The notes beneath the pieces are model-generated. The model ran no database searches. It was not told the origin of the DNA and saw only the letters and a program-made list of their open reading frames with translations. Of a stretch of DNA of 64,000 bases, positions 44,533-54,777 are shown in pieces. How positions within the stretch are numbered: position 1 is the first letter of the stretch; each line of letters begins with the position of its first letter. This DNA comes from Mesorhizobium sp. DCY119 (lineage in GTDB: Bacteria > Pseudomonadota > Alphaproteobacteria > Rhizobiales > Rhizobiaceae), in contig NZ_CP031834.1 of assembly GCF_003590645.1 (NCBI RefSeq), positions 4,030,501 to 4,094,500 on the forward strand. The letters are read 5' to 3'. Made by a program: the position numbers and the translations under genes.

Positions 44533-44735
44533 GGAGCGCACAGGGGATCAAGCGCCTCCCGGTGTCGATGGCGAGCCGGGAAGGCGTTCAGAGATTGGCA
44601 ACCGGACCTGCGGCTGGGTCCTTTCTGCACGAAGCTGTGGCGCGGCCATCAAGCGCGACGCGGTGTCGGTTATGCCGATGTCCGCCACCACAGCGCGATG
44701 CCGCCAGCGGCTGGGCGCAGCCCGATATCGTGCGC

Positions 44736-46445
44736 TCAAGCCGCTATGCGGATGCTCGTCGCCTTGGCGCGCGCCTTGATGAGGTCCGCGGCTTTCTCTG
44801 CCACAGCTACGGTCGGGGCAAAGGTATTGCCGGAGATGACCGCCGGCATGACCGATGCATCGACGATCGCCAGGTTTTCCAGGCCATGCACCAGGAGCGA
44901 GTCCGGGGAAACGACAGCCAGGGGATCGGTTCCCATCTTGCATGTGCTCGTGGGGTGGAACATCGTCATGCAGTTCTGGCGGATATAGGCGACGATCTCG
45001 TCGTCGCTGTTCACCTCCGGTCCCGGAGCGACTTCTTCGCCCCGGTACGGATCGAAAGGCCGTTCCTGCGCGATCTGCCGCATGATCTTCACGCCGCGCA
45101 CGAGGATCTCCATGTCGTAGGGATCGTCGAAGAAATTGGGCGCGATCAGCGGAGCATCGTACGGGTCCGCGCTCTTCAAACCGACATGACCGATGCTGCG
45201 CGGGCGAAGGAGGCAGGCATGCATCGCCCAGCCGTGGCCCCAGAAGCTGTCGGCGGCTTGCGCCGAGGCCATCGTGGAGGTGAAGAACAGCTGAAGATCG
45301 GGACGGTCGACATCCGCACCGGACCTGACGAAGCCGCCCGCTTCCGCCGTGTTTGAGGAAAACATGCCACGCCGCGCGGTAAGCCATTTGAGAACGTGCA
45401 TCGCATTGACGTGCATCGTCGGCCAGGAGATCCCGTAGGTTTGTCTGGTGGTCGATCGCTGCTTGGTCCAGGTGTCGATGTGGTCCTGCAGGTTGCGGCC
45501 GACGCCCGGAAGTTCATGCAGAACCTCGATGCCCTGCCTCTTGATTTCGCGCGGATCGCCGACGCCGGACAGCATCAGCAGCTGGGGCGACACGAAGGCC
45601 CCTGTGGCCACGACGACCTCCTTGCGCGCGCTGATCTGTGCGGTCTGTTCGCCCCGGGCGTATGAGACCCCGGTCGCGCGCTTGCCTTCGAAGAGGATCT
45701 TCAGCGCTTTCGCCTGAGTGATGATCGTCAGATTGGGACGTGAGCTTGCCGGCCTAGCGTAGCTGCTTTCCACCCCGAATCTTTCTCCTCCCTTCTGTGT
45801 GAGCCAATGGTAGCCGATGCCCTCCTGGTCGGCGCCGTTGAAGTCGGCATTCAGCTTGTAGCCGGCGGCGGCGCAAGCCTCGAAATAGGTCTGGCACATG
45901 GGGTTTGGCGAGCGCGGCGGCGCGACGCTCACCGGTCCGCCAACGCCGTGATAGGCCATGTCGATCTGGTCCTTGACCGGCTTGCCTCCCAGGCGGAAGT
46001 TGCGCGTCGCGTCGGGTTCGCTGGCCAGCACGAAGTTCTCGGACTTCTTGAAGTAGGGGAGCAGGTCGTCGTAACCCCAGCCGACGTTGCCCAGGTCGCG
46101 CCAATCGTCGTAGTCCCGCTTCTGGCCCCGGATGTAGATCATTCCGTTGACCATGGAGCTGCCGCCGAGCGCCTTGCCCCGCGGCAGCACCATCTTTGTG
46201 TTCCCGAGGCCGCGGGAGGGTTCGGCCTCGTAGAGATACATCATCTTGGGGCCGCCCAGGAATGCCAGGTTCGGCATCATGAACGTGACCATCCCGAGCG
46301 GCGTGCGCACGATATGCCGCTTGTCGTTGCCGGACGTTCCGAATTCCAGCACGGCGACGGTTACGTTCGGATCTTCCGTGAGCCGGTTGGCGACGACGCA
46401 ACCTGCGACGCCGCCGCCCACGACGATGTAATCAAACTCTGCCAC
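44736..46445 (-). CDS. GMC-family FAD oxidoreductase (choline-dehydrogenase-like)
   Basis: 569 residues from GTG 46445, which has GGGAGGAG about 12 nt upstream. Residues 3-20 form the FAD-binding motif EFDYIVVGGGVAGCVVANRL; KALGGSSMVNGMIYIRG is GMC signature 1, GAFVSPQLLMLSGVG signature 2, and HPTSTCKMG with SGNTFAPTVAVAEKAADLI the catalytic C-terminal region. GMC enzymes oxidise primary or secondary alcohols to aldehydes or ketones. The aldehyde dehydrogenase gene lies 29 nt upstream on the same strand, giving an alcohol-to-acid pair. Substrate is not evident. Confidence 0.92.
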   Translation of the reverse strand: MAEFDYIVVGGGVAGCVVANRLTEDPNVTVAVLEFGTSGNDKRHIVRTPLGMVTFMMPNLAFLGGPKMMYLYEAEPSRGLGNTKMVLPRGKALGGSSMVNGMIYIRGQKRDYDDWRDLGNVGWGYDDLLPYFKKSENFVLASEPDATRNFRLGGKPVKDQIDMAYHGVGGPVSVAPPRSPNPMCQTYFEACAAAGYKLNADFNGADQEGIGYHWLTQKGGERFGVESSYARPASSRPNLTIITQAKALKILFEGKRATGVSYARGEQTAQISARKEVVVATGAFVSPQLLMLSGVGDPREIKRQGIEVLHELPGVGRNLQDHIDTWTKQRSTTRQTYGISWPTMHVNAMHVLKWLTARRGMFSSNTAEAGGFVRSGADVDRPDLQLFFTSTMASAQAADSFWGHGWAMHACLLRPRSIGHVGLKSADPYDAPLIAPNFFDDPYDMEILVRGVKIMRQIAQERPFDPYRGEEVAPGPEVNSDDEIVAYIRQNCMTMFHPTSTCKMGTDPLAVVSPDSLLVHGLENLAIVDASVMPAVISGNTFAPTVAVAEKAADLIKARAKATSIRIAA

Positions 46446-46474
46446 TTTGCTTTCTCCTCCCACCCGCCTTGGAA

Positions 46475-47989
46475 CTAGAGCCTGAAGGTTATCGACTTGA
46501 GCGAGGTGAACGCCTCGACGCCGGCCTGTCCGAGTTCCTGGCCCCAGCCGGACTGCTTGTAGCCGCCGATCGGCAGGTTCGGGTCATACACGCCGTGGCA
46601 GTTGACCCACACGGCGCCGGCCTTGAGCCCGCGTGCAATGTGATGTGCCGTCGAAATGTCCCTGGTCCAGACGCTCGAAGCGAGCCCGTAGACCTCGTGG
46701 TCGGCCAGAGGCAGCACATCGTCGATGTCGTCGAAGGGCACCGCGCAGACCACGGGCCCGAAAATCTCCTCCCGCTGGACGGTCATGTTCGGGGTGGTGC
46801 CGACAAGCACGGTGGGGGAATAGTAGTAGCCGGCTTCGCCGAGCGCGCTGCCGCCCAGGGCGACGTCTGCGCCGGCCTTGCGCCCCGCATCGACGTATGA
46901 GGAAACCCGGCGCCGCTGGACATCCGAGATCAGCGGCCCGATTTCCGTCTCCCTGTTGAGGCCGGCGCCGATGCGAATGCGCGACGCATGATCGATGATC
47001 CCGCTCACGACCTTGTCGAAGGCGGAGCGCTGGATGAACAGCCGCGAGCCCGCGACGCAAACCTGCCCGCTTCCGGCGAAGATGGCATTGGCGGCGCCGG
47101 GGATCGCCAGGTCCATGTCGGCGTCGGCAAACACGATGTTCGGGGACTTGCCGCCGAGCTCCAGGCCGACCCGTTTCAGATTGCCGGACGCCGCCTGCAC
47201 GATCGACTTGCCCACCTGCGTCGAGCCGGTGAACGAGACCTTGCCGACCATCGGATGTTCGGCCAGCGCCGAGCCGACAGGGCGACCGAAGCCGGTGAGA
47301 ATGTTCACCACGCCCTTCGGGAAGCCGGCTTCGATGACGAGTTCGGCCAGCCGGATCGTGGTCAGCGGCGTCTGTTCCGCCGGCTTCATGACCACGGTGC
47401 ATCCGGCGGCGAGCGCCGGCGCCAGCTTGAAGGCGACCTGGACGAACGGGAAGTTCCACGGGACGATCAGGGCCGCTACGCCGATCGGTTCGCGCCTGGT
47501 GAAGCTGTGATACGCGTCGCTCTGAAGCGAGAGATCGATCGTACGGGCGGAAAGCTTCGTCGCCCAGCCGGCATAGTAGCGCAGGGCCTCGACCGGGAAC
47601 GGAATGTCCAGCACCCGGGTGACGTTCAAGGGCCGGCCGCTGTCGAGGCTTTCCAGTTGGGCAAGCTCTTCTGCATTGTCGGCGATCAGGTCGGCCAGCT
47701 TGAAGATCAGGGCGGCGCGGGCCACCGGCGCCATGTCGCGCCAGCCCGTTTCGAAGGCGGCATGGGCGGCACGCACCGCGGCGTCCACGTCCTGCGCGGT
47801 GGCGGATGCGAAATCACAGATCTTCCTGCCGGTCGCCGGATCCTCCGAGGCGAACGTGCCGCCGTCGGAAGCATCGCAGAACTCTCCGTTGATGAAGAGC
47901 TGCTTCGGACGCGCGGCGAAGGCGCGGGCCTTGGCCGAGAGCTGTGTTTCGGGGTCGTGAGTGAGCAGGGCCTTAAGATGCACGTTCAT
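46475..47989 (-). CDS. NAD(P)-dependent aldehyde dehydrogenase
   Basis: A 504-residue ALDH superfamily enzyme. Key residues are Asn179 (VPWNFPF), Glu277 (LELGGKSPN) and catalytic Cys311 (GSGQVCVAGSR); the cofactor motif is SFTGSTQVG. It belongs to the betaine/phenylacetaldehyde-like group by overall look. An N-terminal extension of about 25 residues precedes the usual LFINGEF. It lies between the IlvD-type dehydratase gene and the GMC gene on the same strand, so it probably oxidises the aldehyde made by the GMC or alditol oxidase. A long antisense frame here is a GC shadow. Confidence 0.94.
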   Translation of the reverse strand: MNVHLKALLTHDPETQLSAKARAFAARPKQLFINGEFCDASDGGTFASEDPATGRKICDFASATAQDVDAAVRAAHAAFETGWRDMAPVARAALIFKLADLIADNAEELAQLESLDSGRPLNVTRVLDIPFPVEALRYYAGWATKLSARTIDLSLQSDAYHSFTRREPIGVAALIVPWNFPFVQVAFKLAPALAAGCTVVMKPAEQTPLTTIRLAELVIEAGFPKGVVNILTGFGRPVGSALAEHPMVGKVSFTGSTQVGKSIVQAASGNLKRVGLELGGKSPNIVFADADMDLAIPGAANAIFAGSGQVCVAGSRLFIQRSAFDKVVSGIIDHASRIRIGAGLNRETEIGPLISDVQRRRVSSYVDAGRKAGADVALGGSALGEAGYYYSPTVLVGTTPNMTVQREEIFGPVVCAVPFDDIDDVLPLADHEVYGLASSVWTRDISTAHHIARGLKAGAVWVNCHGVYDPNLPIGGYKQSGWGQELGQAGVEAFTSLKSITFRL

Positions 47990-48155
47990 GGTTATCCTCC
48001 TGGTAGGTTCGTTTCACCGGGTCGGCTCGGAGACGCGGGCTCGTTCTGGGTCATCAGCGATCGATGCCGTTGCATTCCGTTAGGCCGCTCGATCCTCAAG
48101 CGATCTCAATCCCTTTCGAGCGGCGCGCCGGATCGCCGCACAACGGCGTTCCGTC

Positions 48156-49883
48156 TCAGACATCTGCATAGGTTTGCTCGTCCGGCTGAGCACCGGGATG
48201 CGTCACGGCCCCTTGAAAGGCCGGGCCCACCTGCTGTGCATATTTCCATATCGCACCGGAGCGGTAACGCCTGTCCTGGGGCGGGCTCCACGCACGCGCG
48301 CGCGCCTGAAGCTCGTCATCGCTCAACCGGACGTCCAACGTCCCCGCGACCGCGTCAATGTCGATGATGTCGCCGTCGCGCAGGAGGGCGATCGGGCCGC
48401 CGACGCCGGCTTCCGGTCCGACATGACCGATGCAGAAGCCGCGCGTTCCACCGGAGAACCGCCCATCCGTGACGAGCGCCACCTCTCCGGATGTATCCTG
48501 GCCGTAGAGCATGGCGGTGGTCGCCAGCATTTCCCGCATTCCGGGGCCGCCCTTGGGGCCCTCGTAACGGATGACGATTACATCGCCCATCTCGTATCTG
48601 CGGTCGCGAACCGCGATGAATGCGTCTTCCTCATTGTTGAAGCAGCGCGCCGGACCGCTGAATTTCGTCTTTGCCAGGCCGGCCACCTTTACGACGGCAC
48701 CCTCCGGCGCCAGATTCCCGCGAAGCGCGATGACACCCCCGGTCGGGCTCTTCGGCGCGCTGACGGGAAGGACGACATCCTGGTTGGGGTTCCATTTCAC
48801 GCCCGCCAGATTCTCCGCGACCGTCTGGCCTGTCACGGTCATGCAGTCTCCATGAAGGTAGCCGCCGTCCAAAAGGGCCTTCATCAGAAGCGGAACGCCG
48901 CCGATATCGTACATGTCCTTGGCAACGTATTTGCCGCCCGGCTGCAGATCGGCGATGTAAGGGGTGCGCTGGAAAACTTCGGAGACGTCGAACAGATCGA
49001 ACTTGATCCCGCATTCATGCGCGAGCGCCGGAAGGTGCAGGGTCGAATTCGTTGATCCGCCGGAAGCGGCGACAACCGCCGCGGCGTTTTCGAGCGACTT
49101 GCGGGTCACGATGTCGCGCGGGCGGAGCTGCCGCATCACCAACTCCATGATCTTTTCTCCCGACACGACGCAAAGCGCGTCGCGGCTGAAATAGGCGGCG
49201 GGAGCGCCAGACGAATACGGCAAGGCGAGGCCAATGGCCTCCGAAACGGCTGCCATGGTGTTCGCGGTCGCCTGCACGCCGCATGATCCGGAGGTTGGGC
49301 AGGACACCCTCTCCATCTCCTCGAGCTCTTCGGCGGACAGTTCGCCCACGGAATATTTGCCGGCCGCCTCCACCATGTCCTGAACCGTTATCGACTTGCC
49401 GCGATACTGAGCGGGCAATTGCGATCCGCCGTAGATGAAGATGGAGGGCACGTTGAGCCGGATCATGGCCATCATCAGTGCCGGCAAGGTCTTGTCGCAG
49501 CCGGCGAGACCGACCAGAGCGTCATAGGCATGACCCCGAACCGTCAGCTCGACGGAGTCGGCAATGCATTCCCTCGATGGCAGCGAAGCGCGCATGCCCT
49601 CGTGGCCCATCGCCAGGAGGTCTGTTACGGAAATCGTCGCGAACTCGCGCGGCGTTCCACCGCCGCGGATCACTCCGCGCTTTACGGCTTGCGCCTGGCG
49701 CATCAGAGAAATGCTGCAGGGTGCTGCCTCATTCCAGCACGAGACCACACCGACAAAAGGCTGATGGATCTCCTGCTTGGTCAAGCCCATCGAGTATAGC
49801 ATCGCCCGATGCGATGCGCGCTCATACCCCTCAGTCACGTGCCTGCTGGGTAGGCTTTGCTTGGCAGAGCGATCGACTGTCAT
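48156..49883 (-). CDS. ilvD: Dihydroxy-acid dehydratase family protein (IlvD)
   Basis: 575 residues from ATG 49883, preceded by AGGAGGAGGA; a longer frame to 49952 is not supported. Cluster ligands are Cys56 (NEAAPC), Cys129 (AGCDKT) and Cys201 (SGSCG), and the C-terminal DGRFSGG contains the catalytic Ser. The sequence is of the shorter (about 560-residue) IlvD subclass. In a cluster with polyol and aldehyde oxidation genes it may dehydrate an aldonate or dihydroxy acid rather than serve valine/isoleucine synthesis. A composite operator lies about 175 nt upstream. A degraded second copy of its 5' end lies at 50940-51054. Confidence 0.88.
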   Translation of the reverse strand: MTVDRSAKQSLPSRHVTEGYERASHRAMLYSMGLTKQEIHQPFVGVVSCWNEAAPCSISLMRQAQAVKRGVIRGGGTPREFATISVTDLLAMGHEGMRASLPSRECIADSVELTVRGHAYDALVGLAGCDKTLPALMMAMIRLNVPSIFIYGGSQLPAQYRGKSITVQDMVEAAGKYSVGELSAEELEEMERVSCPTSGSCGVQATANTMAAVSEAIGLALPYSSGAPAAYFSRDALCVVSGEKIMELVMRQLRPRDIVTRKSLENAAAVVAASGGSTNSTLHLPALAHECGIKFDLFDVSEVFQRTPYIADLQPGGKYVAKDMYDIGGVPLLMKALLDGGYLHGDCMTVTGQTVAENLAGVKWNPNQDVVLPVSAPKSPTGGVIALRGNLAPEGAVVKVAGLAKTKFSGPARCFNNEEDAFIAVRDRRYEMGDVIVIRYEGPKGGPGMREMLATTAMLYGQDTSGEVALVTDGRFSGGTRGFCIGHVGPEAGVGGPIALLRDGDIIDIDAVAGTLDVRLSDDELQARARAWSPPQDRRYRSGAIWKYAQQVGPAFQGAVTHPGAQPDEQTYADV

Positions 49884-50058
49884 TCCTCCTCCTCGTTCCC
49901 TTACTGGTCGTACAAGCGCTTTCGTAGAATCGACCCTTTGCGCCCAGTTCAACTCCGGTGCCCTGACCTATCGTTTCTATCCGGTCGGTTTGGTTCCGCG
50001 TCGAATGGCGGACACATGTACGCCACCTCCAAATTCGATGTTATCGACCGATCAATAT

Positions 50059-50088
50059 AATGTCTACAAAAAATGAAATAATCTTTTT
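50059..50088 (-). promoter_or_regulatory. Composite operator candidate upstream of ilvD
   Basis: On the minus strand AAAAAGAT (50088-50081), an 11-nt spacer and TTGTAGACATT (50069-50059), about 175 nt before the ilvD start. Box sequence and spacing are the same as at 29722-29751, apart from the last three bases, which makes a shared regulator likely. Confidence 0.55.
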
Positions 50089-50164
50089 TGAAATGAGAAT
50101 GCGCGTTCGCCGCCTTTGTCTATCGGCATGGGTAATCAACCCGAATCAAAGGCTGTCGCGGAGG

Positions 50165-50833
50165 CAGGCATAGTCCCCATCACGAATGCCGATAGAGACG
50201 GCCTTTTGTTTTGGGCATGATCAGCTGTTCGAAGGCCGCGAAATGGCCGCCCTTGAGGAACTCGTTCCAGTAGAACAGATTGGTGCCCAGAATATCTCAC
50301 GCGGGAAGCGGCCATGGGCAAAACCACCGCCTGATCCCGTCGCCTCCGAGGGGCGCACTCCAGATTGGGGGTCAGTTTTGAAAGCCGTTTGACACGGACA
50401 ACGATGTGAAATGCATTTCCCGGCCTGCCGCCGTGTCGAGTCGGCTCGGTCAGTGGTTCTATGATCTCGAAGAACTCAATGGGCCCGACCAGCCATGGGT
50501 CAGAGCGATCGGAAGTGCGACGGCATGCGATGAGCGGATGTGAAGGAAGTGAATGCCGTACCCATCGATCGTCGTGCGAAACCGCGGATAGATTGAGACG
50601 GGCTTCGACCTTCCGCCAGTCGTAATGATCGCGCCAGGAGTTGAGAAACGCCTGAGCCTTCGCCAGCGGTTACACCCTGCGTCTGGTCGCTGACCGGCTT
50701 CTTATCCGGTACTCGGGCGGCGGCGAGGCGACGCTTCAAATCGTCGAGATCGTATTGCGCAACTGAAACTGTGCGTGGGCGTGATTGCTTCGCTTGCGGA
50801 AAGCGGTCCCTGTGACTGCGCGGCCGACGTCAT
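50165..50833 (-). pseudogene. Epoxide hydrolase pseudogene (internal deletion and frameshifts)
   Basis: On the minus strand a start ATG at 50833 follows GAGGAGA and begins MTSAAQSQGPLSASEA. After a frameshift, DLDDLKRRLAAARVPDKKPV is recognisable near 50750, then HYDWRKVEARLN and GIHFLHIRSSHAVALP further on, all features of the epoxide hydrolase N-terminal domain. About 200 residues of the catalytic domain are missing; the remnant of the C-terminus, FYWNEFLKGGHFAAFEQ, appears near 50230-50280. Several frame changes are needed to read it. The gene is dead. Recognition is by eye and the exact limits are approximate. Confidence 0.6.
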
Positions 50834-50939
50834 GACCTCAAGATTCTCCTCGCGAAATCACGAATATGGTATCGCGCGAATCGCGGCGATGCTTCGGTCC
50901 GAGTGTCTGTTCCGAAAAAGAGGGTGAGTGATCTCGGGT

Positions 50940-51054
50940 TGATGGATTTCCTGCGTTGTCAGGCCCAAAGAGTGCAGCATCGCCGATGCGATGCGCGCTC
51001 ATAACCTGCGGTCAGGCTCGACTGGTAGACGTTACTTGGCAGAGCGCTCGACTC
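50940..51054 (-). pseudogene. Degraded duplicate of the ilvD 5' end
   Basis: These bases align with 49762-49881, the first 40 codons of ilvD: the run GATGCGATGCGCGCTCAT and the words TTGGCAGAGCG and TGATGGAT are shared. One C is missing relative to ilvD near 50982, which shifts the frame, and several substitutions follow, including a stop after LWA. The copy ends abruptly on its downstream side at about 50940. It shows that an ilvD-like gene, or part of it, was once duplicated here. Confidence 0.65.
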
Positions 51055-51136
51055 GATCGACCCGAACTGATTCTGTGACCGACGACGGAGCGCGAATTCG
51101 TAGCCTCCACACGCTGGCGAACACGTTACAGAAGTC

Positions 51137-51167
51137 AAAAAGTCGATAAAATTTTAAACATCTTTTT
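51137..51167 (-). promoter_or_regulatory. Decayed composite operator upstream of the ilvD remnant
   Basis: On the minus strand AAAAAGAT (51167-51160) is followed by GTTTAAAATTT and then TATCGACTTTT, a degraded version of the second operator box. The A-box and the following GTTT match the element at 55513-55542. It may have lost function with the gene it served, or may still influence the divergent pyruvate carboxylase gene, whose start is 148 nt away. Confidence 0.35.
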
Positions 51168-51315
51168 TTATATGAAAGATGAGTGTACCTCTGGCCGTGT
51201 CTCTCTGTCGTTGATGGCACTTTGCCAGGCAAGGGCTGATTTGGACAACGCATACCGCACGGGCAATTGCCGTCCCGGGATTTTGCGCAACATTTACGCC
51301 CCGGAGGACCTCGCC

Positions 51316-54300
51316 GTGCCCATCTCCAAGATCCTCGTCGCCAACCGTTCCGAAATCGCCATCCGCGTCTTCCGCGCGGCCAATGAACTCGGCCTCAAAA
51401 CCGTAGCGATCTGGGCGGAAGAGGACAAATATTCGCTCCATCGCTTCAAGGCGGATGAGAGCTACCAGGTCGGGCGCGGACCGCATCTGGCCAAGGACAT
51501 GGGTCCGATCGAGAGCTACCTCTCCATCGAGGAAGTCATCCGCGTCGCAAAGCTCTCAGGCGCCGATGCGATCCATCCCGGCTACGGCCTGCTCTCTGAA
51601 AGCCCCGAATTCGCCGAGGCATGCGCCGAAAATGGCATCACCTTTATCGGCCCGAAGCCGGAGACAATGCGCCGGCTTGGAAACAAGGTCGCGGCGCGCA
51701 ATCTCGCCATCGAGGTCGGCGTGCCGGTCATCCCGGCGACCGATCCACTGCCCGACGATGCGGAAGAGATCAAGAGGCTTGCCAGGGAGGTCGGCTACCC
51801 CGTGATGCTGAAGGCTTCCTGGGGCGGCGGCGGGCGCGGCATGCGCGCCATCCGCGGCGAGGCCGACCTGCTACGCGAGGTGACGGAAGGCAAGCGCGAG
51901 GCAAAGGCCGCCTTCGGCAAGGACGAGGTCTATCTCGAAAAGCTGATCGAACGCGCCCGCCACGTCGAGGTGCAGGTGCTGGGCGACACGCATGGCAACG
52001 CCGTCCACCTGTTCGAACGCGACTGCTCGATCCAGCGCCGCAATCAGAAGGTCGTGGAACGCGCCCCAGCGCCTTACCTCAACCAGGCGCTACGCGAGGA
52101 ATTGTGCGGCTACGCGCTGAAGCTCGCCAGGGATACGCACTACATCGGTGCCGGCACCGTCGAGTTCCTGCAGGACGCTGATACCGGAAAATTCTACTTC
52201 ATCGAGGTCAATCCGCGCATCCAGGTCGAGCACACCGTCACCGAGCAGGTGACCGGCATCGACATCGTCAAGGCGCAGATCCACATCCTCGACGGCTTCG
52301 CCATCGGCACGCCGGAGTCGGGCGTGCCGGCGCAGAAGGATATCCGCCTCAACGGCCACGCCCTCCAGTGCCGCATCACCACGGAAGACCCGGAACAGAA
52401 CTTCATCCCGGATTACGGCCGCATCACCGCCTATCGCGGCGCCACCGGTTTCGGCATCCGCCTCGACGGCGGCACCGCCTATTCCGGTGCGGTCATCACC
52501 CGCTACTACGACCCGCTGCTGGAGAAGATCACCGCCTGGTCGCCAAGTGCCCCAGAGACGATCGCCCGCATGAACAGGGCGCTGCGCGAGTTCCGCATCC
52601 GCGGCGTCGCGACCAACCTGACCTTCCTGGAAGCCATCATCAACCACCCGAGCTTCCACGACAATTCCTACACGACAAAATTCATCGACACGACGCCGGA
52701 ACTCTTCGCCCAGGTGAAGCGGCAGGACCGTGCAACGAAACTGCTCAACTATCTCGCCGACGTGACGGTGAACGGCCATCCCGAAACGCGAGGACGGCCG
52801 ATGCCGAAGGCCGATGCCGCGGCGCCGAAGGTTCCATATCTCGACAAGCCGGTCGCCGACGGCACCAAGCAGAAGCTCGACACGCTTGGCCCGGAAAAAT
52901 TCGCCGCCTGGATGCGTGCCCAGAAACAGGTACTGGTCACCGACACCACCATGCGCGACGGCCACCAGTCGCTGCTGGCGACCCGCATGCGCACGCATGA
53001 CATAGCAGGCATCGCCGGCACCTATGCCCGCGCCTTGCCGCAATTGCTTTCGCTGGAATGCTGGGGCGGCGCGACCTTCGACGTCGCTATGCGCTTCCTG
53101 ACGGAAGATCCCTGGGAACGCCTGTCGCTGGTGCGCGAGGCGGCACCCAACCTGCTGCTGCAGATGCTGCTGCGCGGCGCCAACGGCGTCGGCTACACCA
53201 ACTATCCCGATAATGTGGTCCAGCATTTCGTCAAGCAGGCCGCCGAGGGCGGCATCGACCTGTTCCGGGTGTTCGATTGCCTGAACTGGGTCGAGAACAT
53301 GCGCGTCGCCATGGACGCCGTCGGCGCCGAGGGAAAACTATGCGAAGCGGCGATGTGCTACACCGGCGACATCGGCGATCCGGATAGGGCCAAATACGAT
53401 CTGAAATATTACGTCGGCCTCGCCAAGGAACTGGAGAAGGCCGGAGCACACATCCTGGCGGTCAAGGACATGGCCGGTCTGCTCAAACCGGGCGCGGCGC
53501 GCGTGCTGTTCAAGGCGCTGCGCGAGGCGACGGATCTGCCGATCCATTTCCATACGCACGACACATCAGGCCTGTCGGCCGCCACCGTGCTCGCCGCCGT
53601 GGACAGCGGCGTGGACGCGGTCGACGCGGCAATGGATTCCTTCTCCGGCAACACCTCGCAGCCCTGCCTGGGCTCGATCGTCGAGGCGCTAAAGGGCACC
53701 CAGCGCGACCCTGGTCTCGATCCGGAATGGATCCGGAAAATCTCGTTCTACTGGGAAGCGGTGCGCAACCAGTATTCGGCGTTCGAAAGCGACCTGAAGG
53801 GCCCCGCTTCGGAGGTCTACCTGCACGAGATGCCGGGCGGCCAGTTCACCAATCTGAAGGAACAGGCCCGCTCGCTAGGACTCGAAACCCGCTGGCACGA
53901 GGTGGCGCAGGCCTATCACGACGTCAATCTGATGTTCGGCGACATCGTCAAGGTCACGCCTTCGTCGAAAGTCGTCGGCGACATGGCGCTGATGATGGTC
54001 AGCCAGGAGCTTTCCGTCGCCGATGTCGAGAACCCGGCCAAGGACATCGCCTTCCCCGACTCGGTCGTCTCCATGCTGCGTGGCGACCTCGGCCAGTCGC
54101 CCGGCGGCTGGCCGGAGGCCTTGCAGAAGAAGGCATTGAAGGGCGACAGGCCGATCACCGTGCGTCCCGGCTCGCTGCTGAAGGCCGCCGACCTGAAGAA
54201 GAGCCGCAAGGAAGTCGAGGAAAAACTCGGCCGCAAGCTGACGGAGCAGGAGTTCGCCTCCTGGCTGATGTATCCGAAAGTGTTTTCGGACTTCGCCGGC

Positions 54301-54777
54301 GCGCAGGAGACCTACGGTCCGGTCAGCGTGCTGCCGACGCCGATCTATTTCTACGGCATGAAGGCCGAGGACGAGATTTTCGTCGACATCGAGAAGGGCA
54401 AGACGCTGGTCATCCGCTGCCTCGCCATCGGCGAGGTCAACGAGAAGGGCATGGTCACCGTGTTCTTCGAGATCAACGGCCAGCCGCGCCGCGCCAAGGT
54501 GCCGGACCGGGCGCACGGCGCCTCCAACGGCAAGGCCCGCCGCAAGGCGGAGCCGGGCAATGACGCCCATGTCGGCGCGCCAATGCCGGGTGTGATCTCG
54601 GCGCTCGCGGTCAATGCCGGACAGGCGGTGAAGGCCGGCGACGTGCTGTTGTCCATCGAGGCGATGAAGATGGAAACGGCCATGCACGCCGAACGCGACG
54701 GCACGATCGCCGAGGTGCTGGTGAAGACCGGCGACCAGATCGACGCGAAGGATTTGATAGTCGCCTATTGCAGATGA
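51316..54777 (+). CDS. pyc: Pyruvate carboxylase
   Basis: A 1153-residue biotin enzyme that carboxylates pyruvate to oxaloacetate. I start at GTG 51316 (MPISKILVANRSEIAIRV), with GGAGG 8 nt upstream; a longer frame to 51172 adds 48 unlikely residues. Domains in order: biotin carboxylase (about 1-460, ATP loop KASWGGGGRGM), carboxyltransferase (TDTTMRDGHQS, ECWGGATFD, KDMAGLLKP, HFHTHDTSG), allosteric/tetramerisation region, and a C-terminal biotin carrier with the biotinyl-lysine K1118 in EAMKMET. Length equals the rhizobial alpha4-type enzyme. It is usually a core chromosomal gene, so its presence suggests the right part of the window is chromosomal. It fits anaplerosis from pyruvate made by sugar-acid catabolism. 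Confidence 0.96.
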   Translation: MPISKILVANRSEIAIRVFRAANELGLKTVAIWAEEDKYSLHRFKADESYQVGRGPHLAKDMGPIESYLSIEEVIRVAKLSGADAIHPGYGLLSESPEFAEACAENGITFIGPKPETMRRLGNKVAARNLAIEVGVPVIPATDPLPDDAEEIKRLAREVGYPVMLKASWGGGGRGMRAIRGEADLLREVTEGKREAKAAFGKDEVYLEKLIERARHVEVQVLGDTHGNAVHLFERDCSIQRRNQKVVERAPAPYLNQALREELCGYALKLARDTHYIGAGTVEFLQDADTGKFYFIEVNPRIQVEHTVTEQVTGIDIVKAQIHILDGFAIGTPESGVPAQKDIRLNGHALQCRITTEDPEQNFIPDYGRITAYRGATGFGIRLDGGTAYSGAVITRYYDPLLEKITAWSPSAPETIARMNRALREFRIRGVATNLTFLEAIINHPSFHDNSYTTKFIDTTPELFAQVKRQDRATKLLNYLADVTVNGHPETRGRPMPKADAAAPKVPYLDKPVADGTKQKLDTLGPEKFAAWMRAQKQVLVTDTTMRDGHQSLLATRMRTHDIAGIAGTYARALPQLLSLECWGGATFDVAMRFLTEDPWERLSLVREAAPNLLLQMLLRGANGVGYTNYPDNVVQHFVKQAAEGGIDLFRVFDCLNWVENMRVAMDAVGAEGKLCEAAMCYTGDIGDPDRAKYDLKYYVGLAKELEKAGAHILAVKDMAGLLKPGAARVLFKALREATDLPIHFHTHDTSGLSAATVLAAVDSGVDAVDAAMDSFSGNTSQPCLGSIVEALKGTQRDPGLDPEWIRKISFYWEAVRNQYSAFESDLKGPASEVYLHEMPGGQFTNLKEQARSLGLETRWHEVAQAYHDVNLMFGDIVKVTPSSKVVGDMALMMVSQELSVADVENPAKDIAFPDSVVSMLRGDLGQSPGGWPEALQKKALKGDRPITVRPGSLLKAADLKKSRKEVEEKLGRKLTEQEFASWLMYPKVFSDFAGAQETYGPVSVLPTPIYFYGMKAEDEIFVDIEKGKTLVIRCLAIGEVNEKGMVTVFFEINGQPRRAKVPDRAHGASNGKARRKAEPGNDAHVGAPMPGVISALAVNAGQAVKAGDVLLSIEAMKMETAMHAERDGTIAEVLVKTGDQIDAKDLIVAYCR

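Larger units (their letters stand above)
49884..51315. other. 1.4-kb region of gene debris between ilvD and pyruvate carboxylase
   Basis: No intact gene occurs here. From left to right it holds the ilvD leader with a composite operator (50059-50088), an epoxide hydrolase pseudogene (50165-50833, minus), a degraded ilvD 5' copy (50940-51054, minus) with a decayed operator upstream of it (51137-51167), and the pyruvate carboxylase leader. The arrangement suggests a former tandem of ilvD-like genes with an intervening hydrolase that was partly deleted. Confidence 0.6.

Noticed and set aside
46988-48367. 459-codon antisense frame over the aldehyde dehydrogenase
   Set aside because: Antisense shadow of a well-supported ALDH gene with catalytic residues.
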